Shown piece by piece: positions 6,573 through 14,420 of a stretch of DNA of 25,687 bases. Location: the NCBI GenBank assembly GCA_040902425.1, contig JBBDXI010000058.1, positions 1 to 25,687 of the forward strand, in the 5' to 3' direction. Numbering within the stretch: the first letter of the stretch is position 1; each line of letters starts with the position of its first letter. The stretch comes from JBBDXI01 sp040902425 (GTDB taxonomy: Bacteria > Planctomycetota > Phycisphaerae > Phycisphaerales > UBA1924). Both the position numbers and the translations under genes were made by a program. Below the pieces are notes generated by a model that saw nothing but the letters and a program-made list of their open reading frames with translations, was not told where the DNA came from and searched no databases.

Positions 6573-7520
6573 GTGCGCGACGAATCGCCGCTGCCGAGGC
6601 TGCCGGCGCGCGACCCCGCGGGTCACAAGGGGACGTTCGGCACGGTGGTCGTGGTGGGGGGGCGCGCCGGGCCCGACGTGCGCATGATCGGGGCGCCGGC
6701 GCTGGTGGCCACGGGGGCGCTGCGCGCGGGGGCGGGGCTGGCGCGGATCGCCGCGCCCGAGCCGGTGCTCTCCGCGGCCATCGTGCTGTGCCCGGGCGCG
6801 ACGGGGGTGCCGATCGCGGTCGATGAGCGGGGTGAGATGCTGGCGCACGAGGCGTCGCGGGTGATCGACGAGCAGGTCGGGTCGTGCCGGTGCCTGGTCG
6901 TGGGGCCGGGGCTGGGGCGCGGGGAGGGGCCGAGCGCGGCCGCGCTGCGGGCGGTGCAGCAGGAAGAGGCGCCGGTGGTGGTGGATGCCGATGCGCTCAG
7001 CGCTCTGGCGGAGGTTCCCGCGCTTCACCGGGACTTCCGGGCCGCGGCGGTGGTGACGCCGCACCCGGGGGAGTACCGGCGGCTGGCGGGTTCGCTGAAC
7101 ATCCGGCGCGACGCGGTGGATGCGGGGGAGCGGCCGGCGGCGGCGGAGGAACTGGCGCAGCGGCTGGGGTGCATCGTGGTGCTGAAGGGGGCGGGGACGG
7201 TGGTGAGCGACGGGCAGCGAACGTGGGTGTGCCGGGCGGGCGGCCCGATGCTGGCCACCGGGGGGACTGGGGATGTGCTGGCGGGCGTGATCGCGGGGGT
7301 GGTGGCGCAGTTCGTGGAGGCCGGCGTGGTGCCGGAGGGGCGGCGCCCGGCGCCCCCCCGGCCGCTGGACCTGTACGACGCGGCGCGGGCGGCGGTGGAG
7401 GCGCACGCCTGGGCGGGGGAGCGGTGGGCGGAAACGCACAGCGCGAGCGGGGGCCTGCTGGCGCAGGAACTGGCGGAGTGCGTGCCCTGGGCGATCGAGC
7501 GGCTGCGGGGGCCTGAGTAG
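6573..7520 (+). CDS. nnrD: ADP/ATP-dependent NAD(P)H-hydrate dehydratase (YjeF C-terminal / carbohydrate kinase-like)
   Basis: 315 aa from GTG 6573, one nucleotide after the transglutaminase stop. It repairs hydrated, damaged NADH and NADPH using a nucleotide cofactor. Visible motifs are HKGTFG near residue 18, GPGLGRG in the middle, VVDADALSAL, TPHPGE, KGAGTVV and the diagnostic ATGGTGDVLAG, with the catalytic Asp at residue 234. The length fits a stand-alone dehydratase: the epimerase (YjeF N-terminal, NnrE) domain is absent and not encoded nearby. Its link to the upstream transglutaminase looks purely positional. It converges on the prepilin gene, with only a short GGCGC/GCGCC hairpin between the stop codons. 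Confidence 0.93.
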   Translation: MRDESPLPRLPARDPAGHKGTFGTVVVVGGRAGPDVRMIGAPALVATGALRAGAGLARIAAPEPVLSAAIVLCPGATGVPIAVDERGEMLAHEASRVIDEQVGSCRCLVVGPGLGRGEGPSAAALRAVQQEEAPVVVDADALSALAEVPALHRDFRAAAVVTPHPGEYRRLAGSLNIRRDAVDAGERPAAAEELAQRLGCIVVLKGAGTVVSDGQRTWVCRAGGPMLATGGTGDVLAGVIAGVVAQFVEAGVVPEGRRPAPPRPLDLYDAARAAVEAHAWAGERWAETHSASGGLLAQELAECVPWAIERLRGPE

Positions 7521-7533
7521 GTCCTATGGCAGA

Positions 7534-7546
7534 GGCGCGGGGCGCC
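7534..7546. terminator. Short hairpin between convergent nnrD and prepilin genes
   Basis: GGCGC (7534-7538), GGG loop, GCGCC (7542-7546) lie in the 30-bp gap between the two stop codons. There is no U-tract, so its role as a bidirectional terminator is only a guess. Confidence 0.35.
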
Positions 7547-7550
7547 GTGC

Positions 7551-8240
7551 TCAGTCGAGCTTGCGGGGGCTCGCCGAAGAGATGAGGCGGATCGTGGGGG
7601 CCTCGAGGTCGCTGTGGAGCTGGGTGGCCTGGGCGACGGAGACGTCGTTGGGCTTGATGGTCATGTCCACGGTGGCGCGGCGGAGGACGGGGCCGACGTC
7701 GTACTCCAGGGTGAAGGTCGCTTCCTTGAGGTTGCGGATGAGCGGGTAGGAGAAGGAGTTGGTGAGCGTGCCGCCGGAGTAGTCCCAGCGGCGGTACTGG
7801 AGTTGGTACGTGCCGGGGGCCTGGGGGTCCTCCATCTTCTCGAGGCGGGTGACGTGGCGGATGCCCGCGGCGTCGTCGCGGAAGGAGACGAACTCGATGT
7901 GGGGCGACTCCATCTGGGTGGGCTGGAGGATGCCGACGGGGTAGGGGCCGAACTCCTCGCCCTGGCGCACCATAGCCATGACGCGGGTCATGACGAGGCG
8001 CGAGACGACGTGGGTGGAGGCGGACTCGGTGGTGACCTCGTAGGCCTTGAAGGAGCTGTCGAGCGCGACGAGGCAGGCGGAGAGGAGCAGCGAGCTGATG
8101 AGGAAGGCGATCAGCATCTCGATCATGCTGAAGGCGCGACGGACAGTGACGCAGAGACGGAGTGACGGAGTGACGGAGTGCGGACTTCCGGGCGCGGTCT
8201 GCGTCACTGCGTTGCTGCGTTGCTGCGTCACTGGGTTCAC
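7551..8240 (-). CDS. Type IV prepilin-like protein (minor pilin or pseudopilin)
   Basis: 229 aa. The prepilin signature is A|FSMIEMLIAFLISSLLLSACLVAL, at about residues 35-58. It has a phenylalanine at +1 and glutamate at +5 of the predicted mature chain, then a hydrophobic helix; the residue at -1 is Ala rather than the usual Gly. The C-terminal part is soluble and beta-rich, as in minor pilins. The GTG start overlaps the stop of the upstream PilX-like gene (GTGA), indicating translational coupling. All possible start codons (GTG at 8240, 8231 or 8207) lie inside the AGTGACGC array, so the leader peptide is encoded by the repeat. It is the last gene of the pilus block. Confidence 0.85.
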   Translation of the reverse strand: MNPVTQQRSNAVTQTAPGSPHSVTPSLRLCVTVRRAFSMIEMLIAFLISSLLLSACLVALDSSFKAYEVTTESASTHVVSRLVMTRVMAMVRQGEEFGPYPVGILQPTQMESPHIEFVSFRDDAAGIRHVTRLEKMEDPQAPGTYQLQYRRWDYSGGTLTNSFSYPLIRNLKEATFTLEYDVGPVLRRATVDMTIKPNDVSVAQATQLHSDLEAPTIRLISSASPRKLD

Positions 8241-8242
8241 TG
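8145..8242. repeat. Inverted AGTGACGS octamer array (family C) encoding a prepilin leader
   Basis: Left arm 8145-8180 is AGTGACGC, AGAGACGG, AGTGACGG, AGTGACGG plus a partial unit. Right arm 8199-8242, in reverse complement, reads AGTGACGC/AGCAACGC units. The arms are largely complementary, with a spacer of about 18 bp. The array overlaps the 3' end of the PilX-like gene and the start codon and leader of the prepilin gene. The same octamers recur at 13296-13418. Confidence 0.92.
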
Positions 8243-11188
8243 CGAGGCCTCCTTGTAGGTCTCCCTCCGGCTGTCGATCTGGAGGGGGAGGAGGATGCCG
8301 TCGGGGAGCTTCATGGTGGGGTCGAAGCGGAGGGTGATGCGTCCGAAGCCGTGGAAGGGGACGGCGACGGCGCCGGCGGGTGGGCTGGCGCCGGGGCCGA
8401 GGTCGGCGATGCCGTCGCCGTCGGTGTCCCAGCCGACGATGCGGACGCCGTTGACGACGGGGAGGGTGTCGGGGTCGAGGGCCTCATCGTCGCCGTCCTC
8501 GGGGCCGAAGTAGCCGATGGTCGAGTTGAACATGGCGGGGTTGCCGGCGGGGACGCCCATGACGTCGAGCAGGGGCGCCTCGCCCAGGACGGGCTTGAAG
8601 GTCAGCAGGAGCGAGCCCTCGAGGTCGGCGTTGCCGCGGATGTCGAGCACGCCGGCCACGATGGCGCCCTTGAGTTTCACGTTCTGGCTCGGCGGGCTGT
8701 TGTACGAGCCGATGTCCACCGAGTAGTTGGGGAGCATCATCGAGCTCTTGGCGATCTCGGGCAGGTGCTCGGGGCTGGGGTTGAGGTTCGGGTTGTCCGG
8801 CTCGGTGGGGTGCTTGGTGGTGAAGCGGGTGCCGCCGGTGAACTGGACCTTGTTGCGGGTCTGGGTGTAGGTGATCGGGTTCTCGGTGACGGTCGAGCCG
8901 ACGAAGAGGCAGTCGTGGAAGCGGATGTTGTTGGAGAACCTCTTGGTGTCGACGACGCGGGCGCCGTCGATGACCAGGGGGTCGGGGAGGGTGTCGTAGC
9001 CCTGGGTGATGGGGGCCTCATCCGCGGGGATGTCGGCCTTGTCCAGGGGGGTGGTCGCCATCATGACCGGGGGCGTCACGCCCGGGAAGTCGGGCGGGAA
9101 GCTGCCGGTGTAGACGAACCGCGAGGGGAAGGGCTTGGGGCGGTTGGTGTTGTCGAGCATCATCTTGCCGTAGAGGCCCCAGTTGGGGTGCGTGTTGCCG
9201 GTGCGGGAGCGGATGAAGGTGACGCCGACGAAGGTGCAGCTGCGGAAGAGGCCGTTGTTGCCCTCGGGGATCTGCACGTTCTTGAAGACCATGTTCTCGT
9301 AGACGGGGCGGTAGTAGAAGTCGTAGTAGTTGGGGCTGGAGAAGGGCATCTTCTCGAAGTGGGCAGTCTCCCAGTTGTCGGGCAGGCCGTCGTTGTCGGC
9401 GTCGGGGGCGAGGGGGAAGTACTTGGGCGCGGCCGGCTCGGGGGGGTTGTTCGCGGGGGTCCAGGTGGCCAGCTGCGCCACCGAGACGCCGAGCGACGTG
9501 GCCACCTGCTGGGCGAAGGTCTGGCCGTTGGCGGCGTTCTGGAGGGCGGTCTCTGTGGTGTCGAAGCTGTGCATGTCCAGGTCGGGCAGCTGCGACGTCG
9601 GGGTGTTGAGCTGGAGCGAGGAGCTGCCGGTGGGGGCCTGGATGGAGCCGCGGACGCGGTTCATCCACGTGCCCTGGGCGGCGGTCCAGGTGCTGTCGGA
9701 GACGCGGATGATGATGCGGCCACGGACCTTGGCGTAGCTGTCGCGCCGGTCGAGGACGCCGTCGCGGAAGCCCAGGACCTGGTCGCGGTAGACGTAGGAG
9801 GTGCCGCCGGCGGTGATGATGTAGGTCTGGAGGTGGGCGGGGACGCCGGAGGGGTCGACCTCCTCGGTGTCGGCGAGGGTGTCGATCCCCGGGTCGAAGA
9901 CGCCGTTGCCGTTGGCGTCGGTGAAGCTGTAGATGCCGTTGCGGTTGCGGTCGGGGTTGGCCGAGTCCAGGAGCAGGGCGAGGTCGTCGTCGATGACCAG
10001 GCCGCCGGAGGCGACGAACTCCGGGGAGAGCGCGGCGTTGGGCGTGCCCGCGGAGAGAGGCGAAGAGAGGGCGACCTTGCCGTCGCGATTCTGGTCGTAG
10101 TACATCATGAAGATGTCGAACTCGTCGAGGTAGCCGTCGGCGGTGACGTCGGAGGAGGTGCCGGGGTAACCGAGGTTGGAGAAGTCCGGGACGGCGGCGC
10201 CCTCGATGGGGTGGCCGAGGCGGAGGCGGTTGTCGTCGTCGATGTCGTTGTCGCGCAGGGCGTCGAAGAGGCGGGTGAGCTGGGTGTTGAGGCCGGTCTC
10301 GAGGCCCCAGAAATCGGAGCGCATGATGACCGGGTCGCCGTACTGCTGGGCCACGTCCGTGTAGGCGGCGCCCAGGTCGCCCTCGACCAGGACGTTCTTG
10401 CCGATCATGACCTTGCTGGGGCTGACGATGGCGGAGTTCACCCGCTTAACGATGGTGAAGTCCTGCATGATCCGGCGCGTCACGTAGGTGGGGGTGCCGG
10501 CGCTGGCGGCGGTGGTGCGGGTGGTGTAGTCGAAGTCGTAGCCGGTGACGATGACGCGGATGTCGGTGCCGCTGGCGAGGGGCGCGTAGTCGATCTGGAA
10601 GGCGGTGCCGCTCTTGACCCCGGCCTGCTGGGGGTTGAGGGCGACGGCGGGGGTGCGGACCCAGTGGGTGAGGTCGTAGACGGCGGGGTCGGCGCCGGAG
10701 GGGGCGGGGGCGATGGTGGGGGCCGAGATGCCGGCGACCACCACCGTGTTGTTGTCCATCGCGTGGATCTGGGCGACGGCCTCGGCGAGGCCACTGGGCG
10801 TGCCCTGGGAGTTCACGTAGCTGGTGGGGGGCTGGACGGAGACCTGGCCGTCGGAGGGGTTGGTGGTGCCGCGCCAGAGCCGCTGGCCGAAGCCGCTGTC
10901 CACCACGCCCTTGGCGACCACGAAGCGGGTGGCGGCCTCGGTCAGGCGGGCGCGGGCGATCTCCAGGCCCGTCTCGGCGGCGCCGAGCGAGCGGGAGACG
11001 TGCTGGTGGGTGGCGGCGGTGATGATGTTGCTGCGGCTGGTGATCGCCATGGCGGCGGCCAGGGAGCCGAAGAGGATCAGGAACATCATCGAGAGGACGG
11101 AGACGACGCCCCGCCGGACGCCGGCCGCGGCGCGGGCGCGGCGCTGCTTCGGGGAGAGGCGGCGGGGTGCTGGGGCTCGTGTGACCAT
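8237..11188 (-). CDS. Large PilX-like pilus assembly protein with Ca-binding-type repeats
   Basis: 983 aa from ATG 11188, chosen because a GGAG Shine-Dalgarno lies 9 nt upstream and the longer frame would overlap the preceding gene. The N-terminus is basic (about 1-27), followed by a hydrophobic segment at about 28-50 (VVSVLSMMFLILFGSLAAAMAI). Then comes SRSLGAAETGLEIARARL, typical of PilX N-terminal domains, which have a pilin-like anchor. The long remainder is extracellular-type. Asp-rich loops of dockerin, EF-hand or TSP3 type are visible: DQNRDGKVAL near 361, DANGNGVFD near 425, DADNDGLPDNWE near 600 and DTDGDGIADLG near 920. It is much longer than classical PilX (about 200 aa), so adhesion or a pilus-tip role is possible. 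It lies between two prepilin genes. Confidence 0.75.
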   Translation of the reverse strand: MVTRAPAPRRLSPKQRRARAAAGVRRGVVSVLSMMFLILFGSLAAAMAITSRSNIITAATHQHVSRSLGAAETGLEIARARLTEAATRFVVAKGVVDSGFGQRLWRGTTNPSDGQVSVQPPTSYVNSQGTPSGLAEAVAQIHAMDNNTVVVAGISAPTIAPAPSGADPAVYDLTHWVRTPAVALNPQQAGVKSGTAFQIDYAPLASGTDIRVIVTGYDFDYTTRTTAASAGTPTYVTRRIMQDFTIVKRVNSAIVSPSKVMIGKNVLVEGDLGAAYTDVAQQYGDPVIMRSDFWGLETGLNTQLTRLFDALRDNDIDDDNRLRLGHPIEGAAVPDFSNLGYPGTSSDVTADGYLDEFDIFMMYYDQNRDGKVALSSPLSAGTPNAALSPEFVASGGLVIDDDLALLLDSANPDRNRNGIYSFTDANGNGVFDPGIDTLADTEEVDPSGVPAHLQTYIITAGGTSYVYRDQVLGFRDGVLDRRDSYAKVRGRIIIRVSDSTWTAAQGTWMNRVRGSIQAPTGSSSLQLNTPTSQLPDLDMHSFDTTETALQNAANGQTFAQQVATSLGVSVAQLATWTPANNPPEPAAPKYFPLAPDADNDGLPDNWETAHFEKMPFSSPNYYDFYYRPVYENMVFKNVQIPEGNNGLFRSCTFVGVTFIRSRTGNTHPNWGLYGKMMLDNTNRPKPFPSRFVYTGSFPPDFPGVTPPVMMATTPLDKADIPADEAPITQGYDTLPDPLVIDGARVVDTKRFSNNIRFHDCLFVGSTVTENPITYTQTRNKVQFTGGTRFTTKHPTEPDNPNLNPSPEHLPEIAKSSMMLPNYSVDIGSYNSPPSQNVKLKGAIVAGVLDIRGNADLEGSLLLTFKPVLGEAPLLDVMGVPAGNPAMFNSTIGYFGPEDGDDEALDPDTLPVVNGVRIVGWDTDGDGIADLGPGASPPAGAVAVPFHGFGRITLRFDPTMKLPDGILLPLQIDSRRETYKEASQ

Positions 11189-11224
11189 GGTGTGGGCTCC
11201 GGCCCTCCGTGGTAGTGAACAGGC

Positions 11225-11241
11225 GCGGCCGTCCCGGCCGC
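11225..11241. other. Perfect hairpin between prepilin and PilX-like genes
   Basis: GCGGCCG (11225-11231), TCC loop, CGGCCGC (11235-11241) form a 7-bp G/C stem in the 95-bp gap between the minus-strand prepilin stop and the PilX-like start. It may attenuate or process the pilus transcript; there is no U-tract. Confidence 0.45.
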
Positions 11242-11283
11242 GGCGGGGGGTGGGGGGTGGGCCCGTTGGCCGCCCCCGCGGGG

Positions 11284-12048
11284 CTACTCGGCGGGAACGA
11301 TCCAGGACATGCTGGTGACCATCTCGGGGGTGGCGGCGAGCGGGTCCTGGTAGAAGACGGAGACGGTGACGCGGAGGGGGTACTGGTCGACCTCGCGTCC
11401 GGGGAAGGCGCCGGAGGGGGCCTGGGTGTCGGTCCAGTTGGCGACGACGCTGTAGTTGAAGGGGCTCATCTTCTGGACGAGCACGGTCTGGGACCACCCC
11501 TGGAGCGGGAGGGGGACGCCGCCGGGGCCGAGCATGGGCTGGCCGTTGGCGTCGGTCATGGGGATGATGCGGCCGAAGGCGTCGATGGGGCCGTCGAAGT
11601 TGCCGCCGAGGCCGAAGGTGATGCCGCCGTAGTCGTCCACGTCGTCGAAGTCGGCGACGGTGACTTCGTTGGGCTCGCGTCCGAGGCCCTGGAGGGTGGG
11701 GGTGCCGTTGACGGAGACGAGCGCCAGGCCGGTGACGGGGTCGTGTCGGGGGAGGGTGCGCATGCGCTCGCGGATCTCGCCGGCGAGGTAGGTGCCGGTG
11801 GCCTCGTGGCTGGACCAGCCGTTGCTGCGGATGAAGACGCCCTGGGCCTCGACCATGGCGAGGACGCCGACCATGATGATGATCATGGCAAGGGCGGTCT
11901 CGAGGAGGGTGAAGGCGGGGCGGTGCCGGGGGGGGCGATGGCGGATGTGGGATGGCGGATGTGGGATGTGGGCAGCGCGGCGGTTACCGGGCCGGCCCAG
12001 CGCGAGGCACATCCGACATCCGACATCCGACATCCCACATGGCGGCAT
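11284..12048 (-). CDS. Type IV prepilin-like protein with repeat-encoded leader
   Basis: 254 aa if read from ATG 12048. The prepilin motif is A|FTLLETALAMIIIMVGVLAMVEAQ (about residues 45-69), with phenylalanine at +1, glutamate at +5 and a long hydrophobic helix; -1 is Ala instead of Gly. The soluble part ends near LAATPEMVTSMSWIVPAE. The 45-residue leader is much longer than the usual 6-25 residues and is encoded by the inverted GACATCC array. The only in-frame start codons (ATG at 12048, 12033 and 12012) lie in or at the edge of the array's right arm, so its start is ambiguous. The pilC stop lies 14 bp upstream, so this is part of the pil operon. Pilin versus pseudopilin cannot be settled from sequence alone. 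Confidence 0.85.
   Translation of the reverse strand: MPPCGMSDVGCRMCLALGRPGNRRAAHIPHPPSHIRHRPPRHRPAFTLLETALAMIIIMVGVLAMVEAQGVFIRSNGWSSHEATGTYLAGEIRERMRTLPRHDPVTGLALVSVNGTPTLQGLGREPNEVTVADFDDVDDYGGITFGLGGNFDGPIDAFGRIIPMTDANGQPMLGPGGVPLPLQGWSQTVLVQKMSPFNYSVVANWTDTQAPSGAFPGREVDQYPLRVTVSVFYQDPLAATPEMVTSMSWIVPAE
11938..12040. repeat. Inverted GACATCC/GGATGTG array (family A) encoding a prepilin leader
   Basis: Left arm 11938-11972 is ATGGCGG/ATGTGGG heptamers. Right arm 12008-12040 is CATCCGA heptamers ending CATCCCACAT. The spacer is about 35 bp. The unit matches the arrays at 4-51 and 4454-4547. Read on the minus strand, it contains the start codon and nearly all of the prepilin leader. Confidence 0.92.
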
Positions 12049-12062
12049 GGCCTCTGGATCGG

Positions 12063-13289
12063 CTACTTGACGACCTGGCTCATCTTGAAGATGGGCAAGA
12101 TGATGGCCATGGCGATGAACCCGACGACACCGCCCATACAGATGATCATGGCGGGCTCGATCATGCTGGTAACCGCCTTGATCTGGTCCTTGAGCTGCTT
12201 GGCGTAGAAGGCGGAGATCTCGTCGAGGACCTCGCCGAGCTTACCGGACTCCTCGCCGGCGGAGATCATCTGGGTGACGGCGCGGGGGAGGAGGGTGGTG
12301 CGCTGCATGGGGGAGGCGATCTTCTTGCCCTGCTTCACGCTGCCGTAGACGGTGCGCCACATGGCGCGGTAGAGGCGGTTGCCGGAGATGTCGCCGGTGA
12401 TGGCGAGGGTGTCGAGCATGGGGACGCCGGCGTTGATGAGCTGGCCCATGGTCTGGAGGGATCGGGAGATGTAGAGGGAGCGGAACATGCCGCGGACGAC
12501 GGGAAAGGAGAGGCGGAGCTTGTCGAACCAGAAGGCGCCGACCTCGGTCCTGGCGAAGGCGAAGAGGCCGCCGAAGACGGCGACGAACCCGCCGGTGAGG
12601 AAGGGCCAGTTGGCGATGGTGAAGTTGCTGGAGGACATGAGGAACTTGGTGGCCCAGGGGAGGATCTCCTCCTTGCCCTCGAAGACCTTGTAGAACTTGG
12701 GGAGGACGAAGGTGAGGAGGAAGATGGTGACGGCGATGGCCATGGTGCCGATGACGGCGGGGTAGATGGAGGCGCCGATGACCATCTTGCGGGTCTCGAT
12801 CTGCTGGGCGATGTAGCCCGCGATGCGGTCGAGCATTTTGGCGAAGGAGCCGGACATTTCCGAGGCGCGAACCATGTTGACGTAGAGGGGGCCGAAGAGC
12901 TTGGGGTGGCGGGCGATGGCGTCGCTGAACTGCTTGCCGGATTCGACGTCGGTCTTGAGCCCGATGATGATCTTCTTGAAGCCGGGGTGGGCGGTCTGCT
13001 CGGCGATGCCCTCGAGGGCGGCGCGGAGGTTGATGCCGGCGCGGACCATGACGGCGAGCTGCTGGGTGAAATCCAGGACGTGCTTCTGGCGGGGCTTGCC
13101 GGCGTTGAGCTCGCGGAACTTCTGGAGGAGGCGGCCGCCGTCGAGGCCGCCCTGGATGGGCGTGAGGGAGAGGACGTGGAGGCCCTGGTTGCGCAGGACC
13201 GCCGAGGCGGTGGACGCCGAGTCGGCGGAGACGACGCCGACCTGGATCTGGCTGGAGGGGGTGCGGACCTGGTAGCGGTAGTTGGCCAT
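12063..13289 (-). CDS. pilC: Type IV pilus inner-membrane platform protein PilC (GspF family)
   Basis: 408 aa, the normal length for PilC/GspF. It forms the inner-membrane platform that couples the pilus ATPases to pilin assembly. Two T2SSF-type domains are visible, about residues 66-190 (FTQQLAVMVRAGINL and GPLYVNMVRASEMSG) and about 270-395 (SRSLQTMGQLINAGVPMLD and MISAGEESGKLGEVLDEI). Membrane segments are near 170-190 (IYPAVIGTMAIAVTIFLLTF), 225-245 and 380-400 (CMGGVVGFIAMAIILPIF). The gene sits between pilT and a prepilin gene. No Shine-Dalgarno is visible because the sequence before the ATG is the repeat array filling the pilT-pilC gap. Confidence 0.95.
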   Translation of the reverse strand: MANYRYQVRTPSSQIQVGVVSADSASTASAVLRNQGLHVLSLTPIQGGLDGGRLLQKFRELNAGKPRQKHVLDFTQQLAVMVRAGINLRAALEGIAEQTAHPGFKKIIIGLKTDVESGKQFSDAIARHPKLFGPLYVNMVRASEMSGSFAKMLDRIAGYIAQQIETRKMVIGASIYPAVIGTMAIAVTIFLLTFVLPKFYKVFEGKEEILPWATKFLMSSSNFTIANWPFLTGGFVAVFGGLFAFARTEVGAFWFDKLRLSFPVVRGMFRSLYISRSLQTMGQLINAGVPMLDTLAITGDISGNRLYRAMWRTVYGSVKQGKKIASPMQRTTLLPRAVTQMISAGEESGKLGEVLDEISAFYAKQLKDQIKAVTSMIEPAMIICMGGVVGFIAMAIILPIFKMSQVVK

Positions 13290-13295
13290 GGGGGC

Positions 13296-13418
13296 AGTGA
13301 CGGAGTGACGGAGTGACGCAGTGACGCAGTCGGGTCACCGGCCTTCCATCACGCCATCAGTCGTCTCCTTCGGGGTCGGCTGCGTTGCTGCGTCACTGCG
13401 TTGCTGCGTCGCTGCTCA
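13296..13418. repeat. Inverted AGTGACGS octamer array (family C) filling the pilT-pilC gap
   Basis: Left arm 13296-13330 is AGTGACGG, AGTGACGG, AGTGACGC, AGTGACGC plus a partial unit. Right arm 13379-13418, in reverse complement, reads AGCGACGC, AGCAACGC, AGTGACGC, AGCAACGC. The right arm reaches the pilT stop codon (13416-13418) and the left arm stops 6 bp from the pilC ATG, so the whole intergenic space is repeat. The resulting mRNA hairpin would lie between the two cistrons. Confidence 0.93.
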
Positions 13419-14420
13419 GGCGACGAGCTGGCGCTCGAGCTTGTCGGGGTAGGCGGCCTGGGCGATGGCGTCCTCCTTGGAGACGATGCCGTTGAAGTAG
13501 AGCTCGGCGATGGAGCTGTCGAGGCTGCTCATGCCGATGGCGCGGTTGGTCTCGATGACGTTGGGGATCTCGAAGGTGCGGGCCTCGCGGATGAGGTTGC
13601 GCACGGCGGGGGTGCAGAGGAGGGTCTCGACGGCGGGGCACATGCCGGGCTTGTCGATGCGGCTGAACAGCGTCTGGCTGACCACCGCCTGCAGGGTGTT
13701 GGCGAGCATGGAGCGGATCTGGTTCTGCTGGCCGGCGGGGTACATGTCGATGATTCGCTCGACCGTCTGCGACGCGTTGACGGTGTGGAGGGTCGAGAGC
13801 ACGAGGTGGCCGGTCTCGGCGGCCGAGATGGCCAGGGCGGTGGTCTCGAGGTCGCGCATTTCGCCGACCAGGATGATGTCGGGGTCCTGGCGGAGGGCGT
13901 GCTTGAGGCCGCTGGCGAAGCTGGGCATGTCCTGGCCGAGCTCGCGCTGCTCGATCAGGCACTTGTCGGACTTGAAGGAGTACTCGACGGGGTCCTCGAG
14001 GGTGATGATGTGCTTGCGGTAGCGCTCGTTCATGGCCTGGATCATGGCCGCGAGCGTGGTGGACTTGCCCGAGCCGGTGTCGCCGGTGACCAGGACGAGG
14101 CCGCGGGGGAGGTAGGTGAGGCGGGAGATGACCTCGGGGAGGCTGAGGGCGGTGAGCGGGGGGACCTTGGTCTTGATGGCGCGCATGGCGATGCCGAGTG
14201 CGCCGCGCTGCATGTGGGCGTTGACGCGGTAGCGGGCGAGGCCGGGGACCTCGTAGGAGAAGTCGGCGTCCTTGTTGCGGGCGAAGGTCTCCTGGGTCTC
14301 TTTGACGGCCATCTGCTCGAACATGGCGCGGGCCGTGTCCGGGGAGATGACGGGGGCATCCATGGGGGTCATGACCTGGTGGATGCGCACCGTGGGGGGC
14401 TGCCCGGCCACGAGGTGCAC
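13416..14420 (-). CDS. pilT: Type IV pilus retraction ATPase PilT (probable 5' frameshift; true start upstream)
   Basis: 334 aa from GTG 14420, but homology continues upstream: codons 14474-14421 read HENLNEVLKAAYEADASD, giving the PilT N-terminal motif ASDVHL. No ATG, GTG or TTG exists upstream in this frame. ATG 14523 lies in another frame and joins PilT exactly if the G6 run at 14493-14498 lost one base. Motifs, numbered from GTG 14420: Walker A GDTGSGKST 113-121, Asp box ITLEDPVEY 139-147, Walker B DIILVGEMRD 181-190, His box TGHLVLSTLHT 203-213, and MRAIKTKVPPL where PilT carries its RxIP-type segment. VGEMRDLET and AAETGHL point to PilT rather than PilB. It powers pilus retraction from the cytoplasmic face. 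It is the first gene of the block; no PilB is present. Confidence 0.93.
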   Translation of the reverse strand: MHLVAGQPPTVRIHQVMTPMDAPVISPDTARAMFEQMAVKETQETFARNKDADFSYEVPGLARYRVNAHMQRGALGIAMRAIKTKVPPLTALSLPEVISRLTYLPRGLVLVTGDTGSGKSTTLAAMIQAMNERYRKHIITLEDPVEYSFKSDKCLIEQRELGQDMPSFASGLKHALRQDPDIILVGEMRDLETTALAISAAETGHLVLSTLHTVNASQTVERIIDMYPAGQQNQIRSMLANTLQAVVSQTLFSRIDKPGMCPAVETLLCTPAVRNLIREARTFEIPNVIETNRAIGMSSLDSSIAELYFNGIVSKEDAIAQAAYPDKLERQLVA

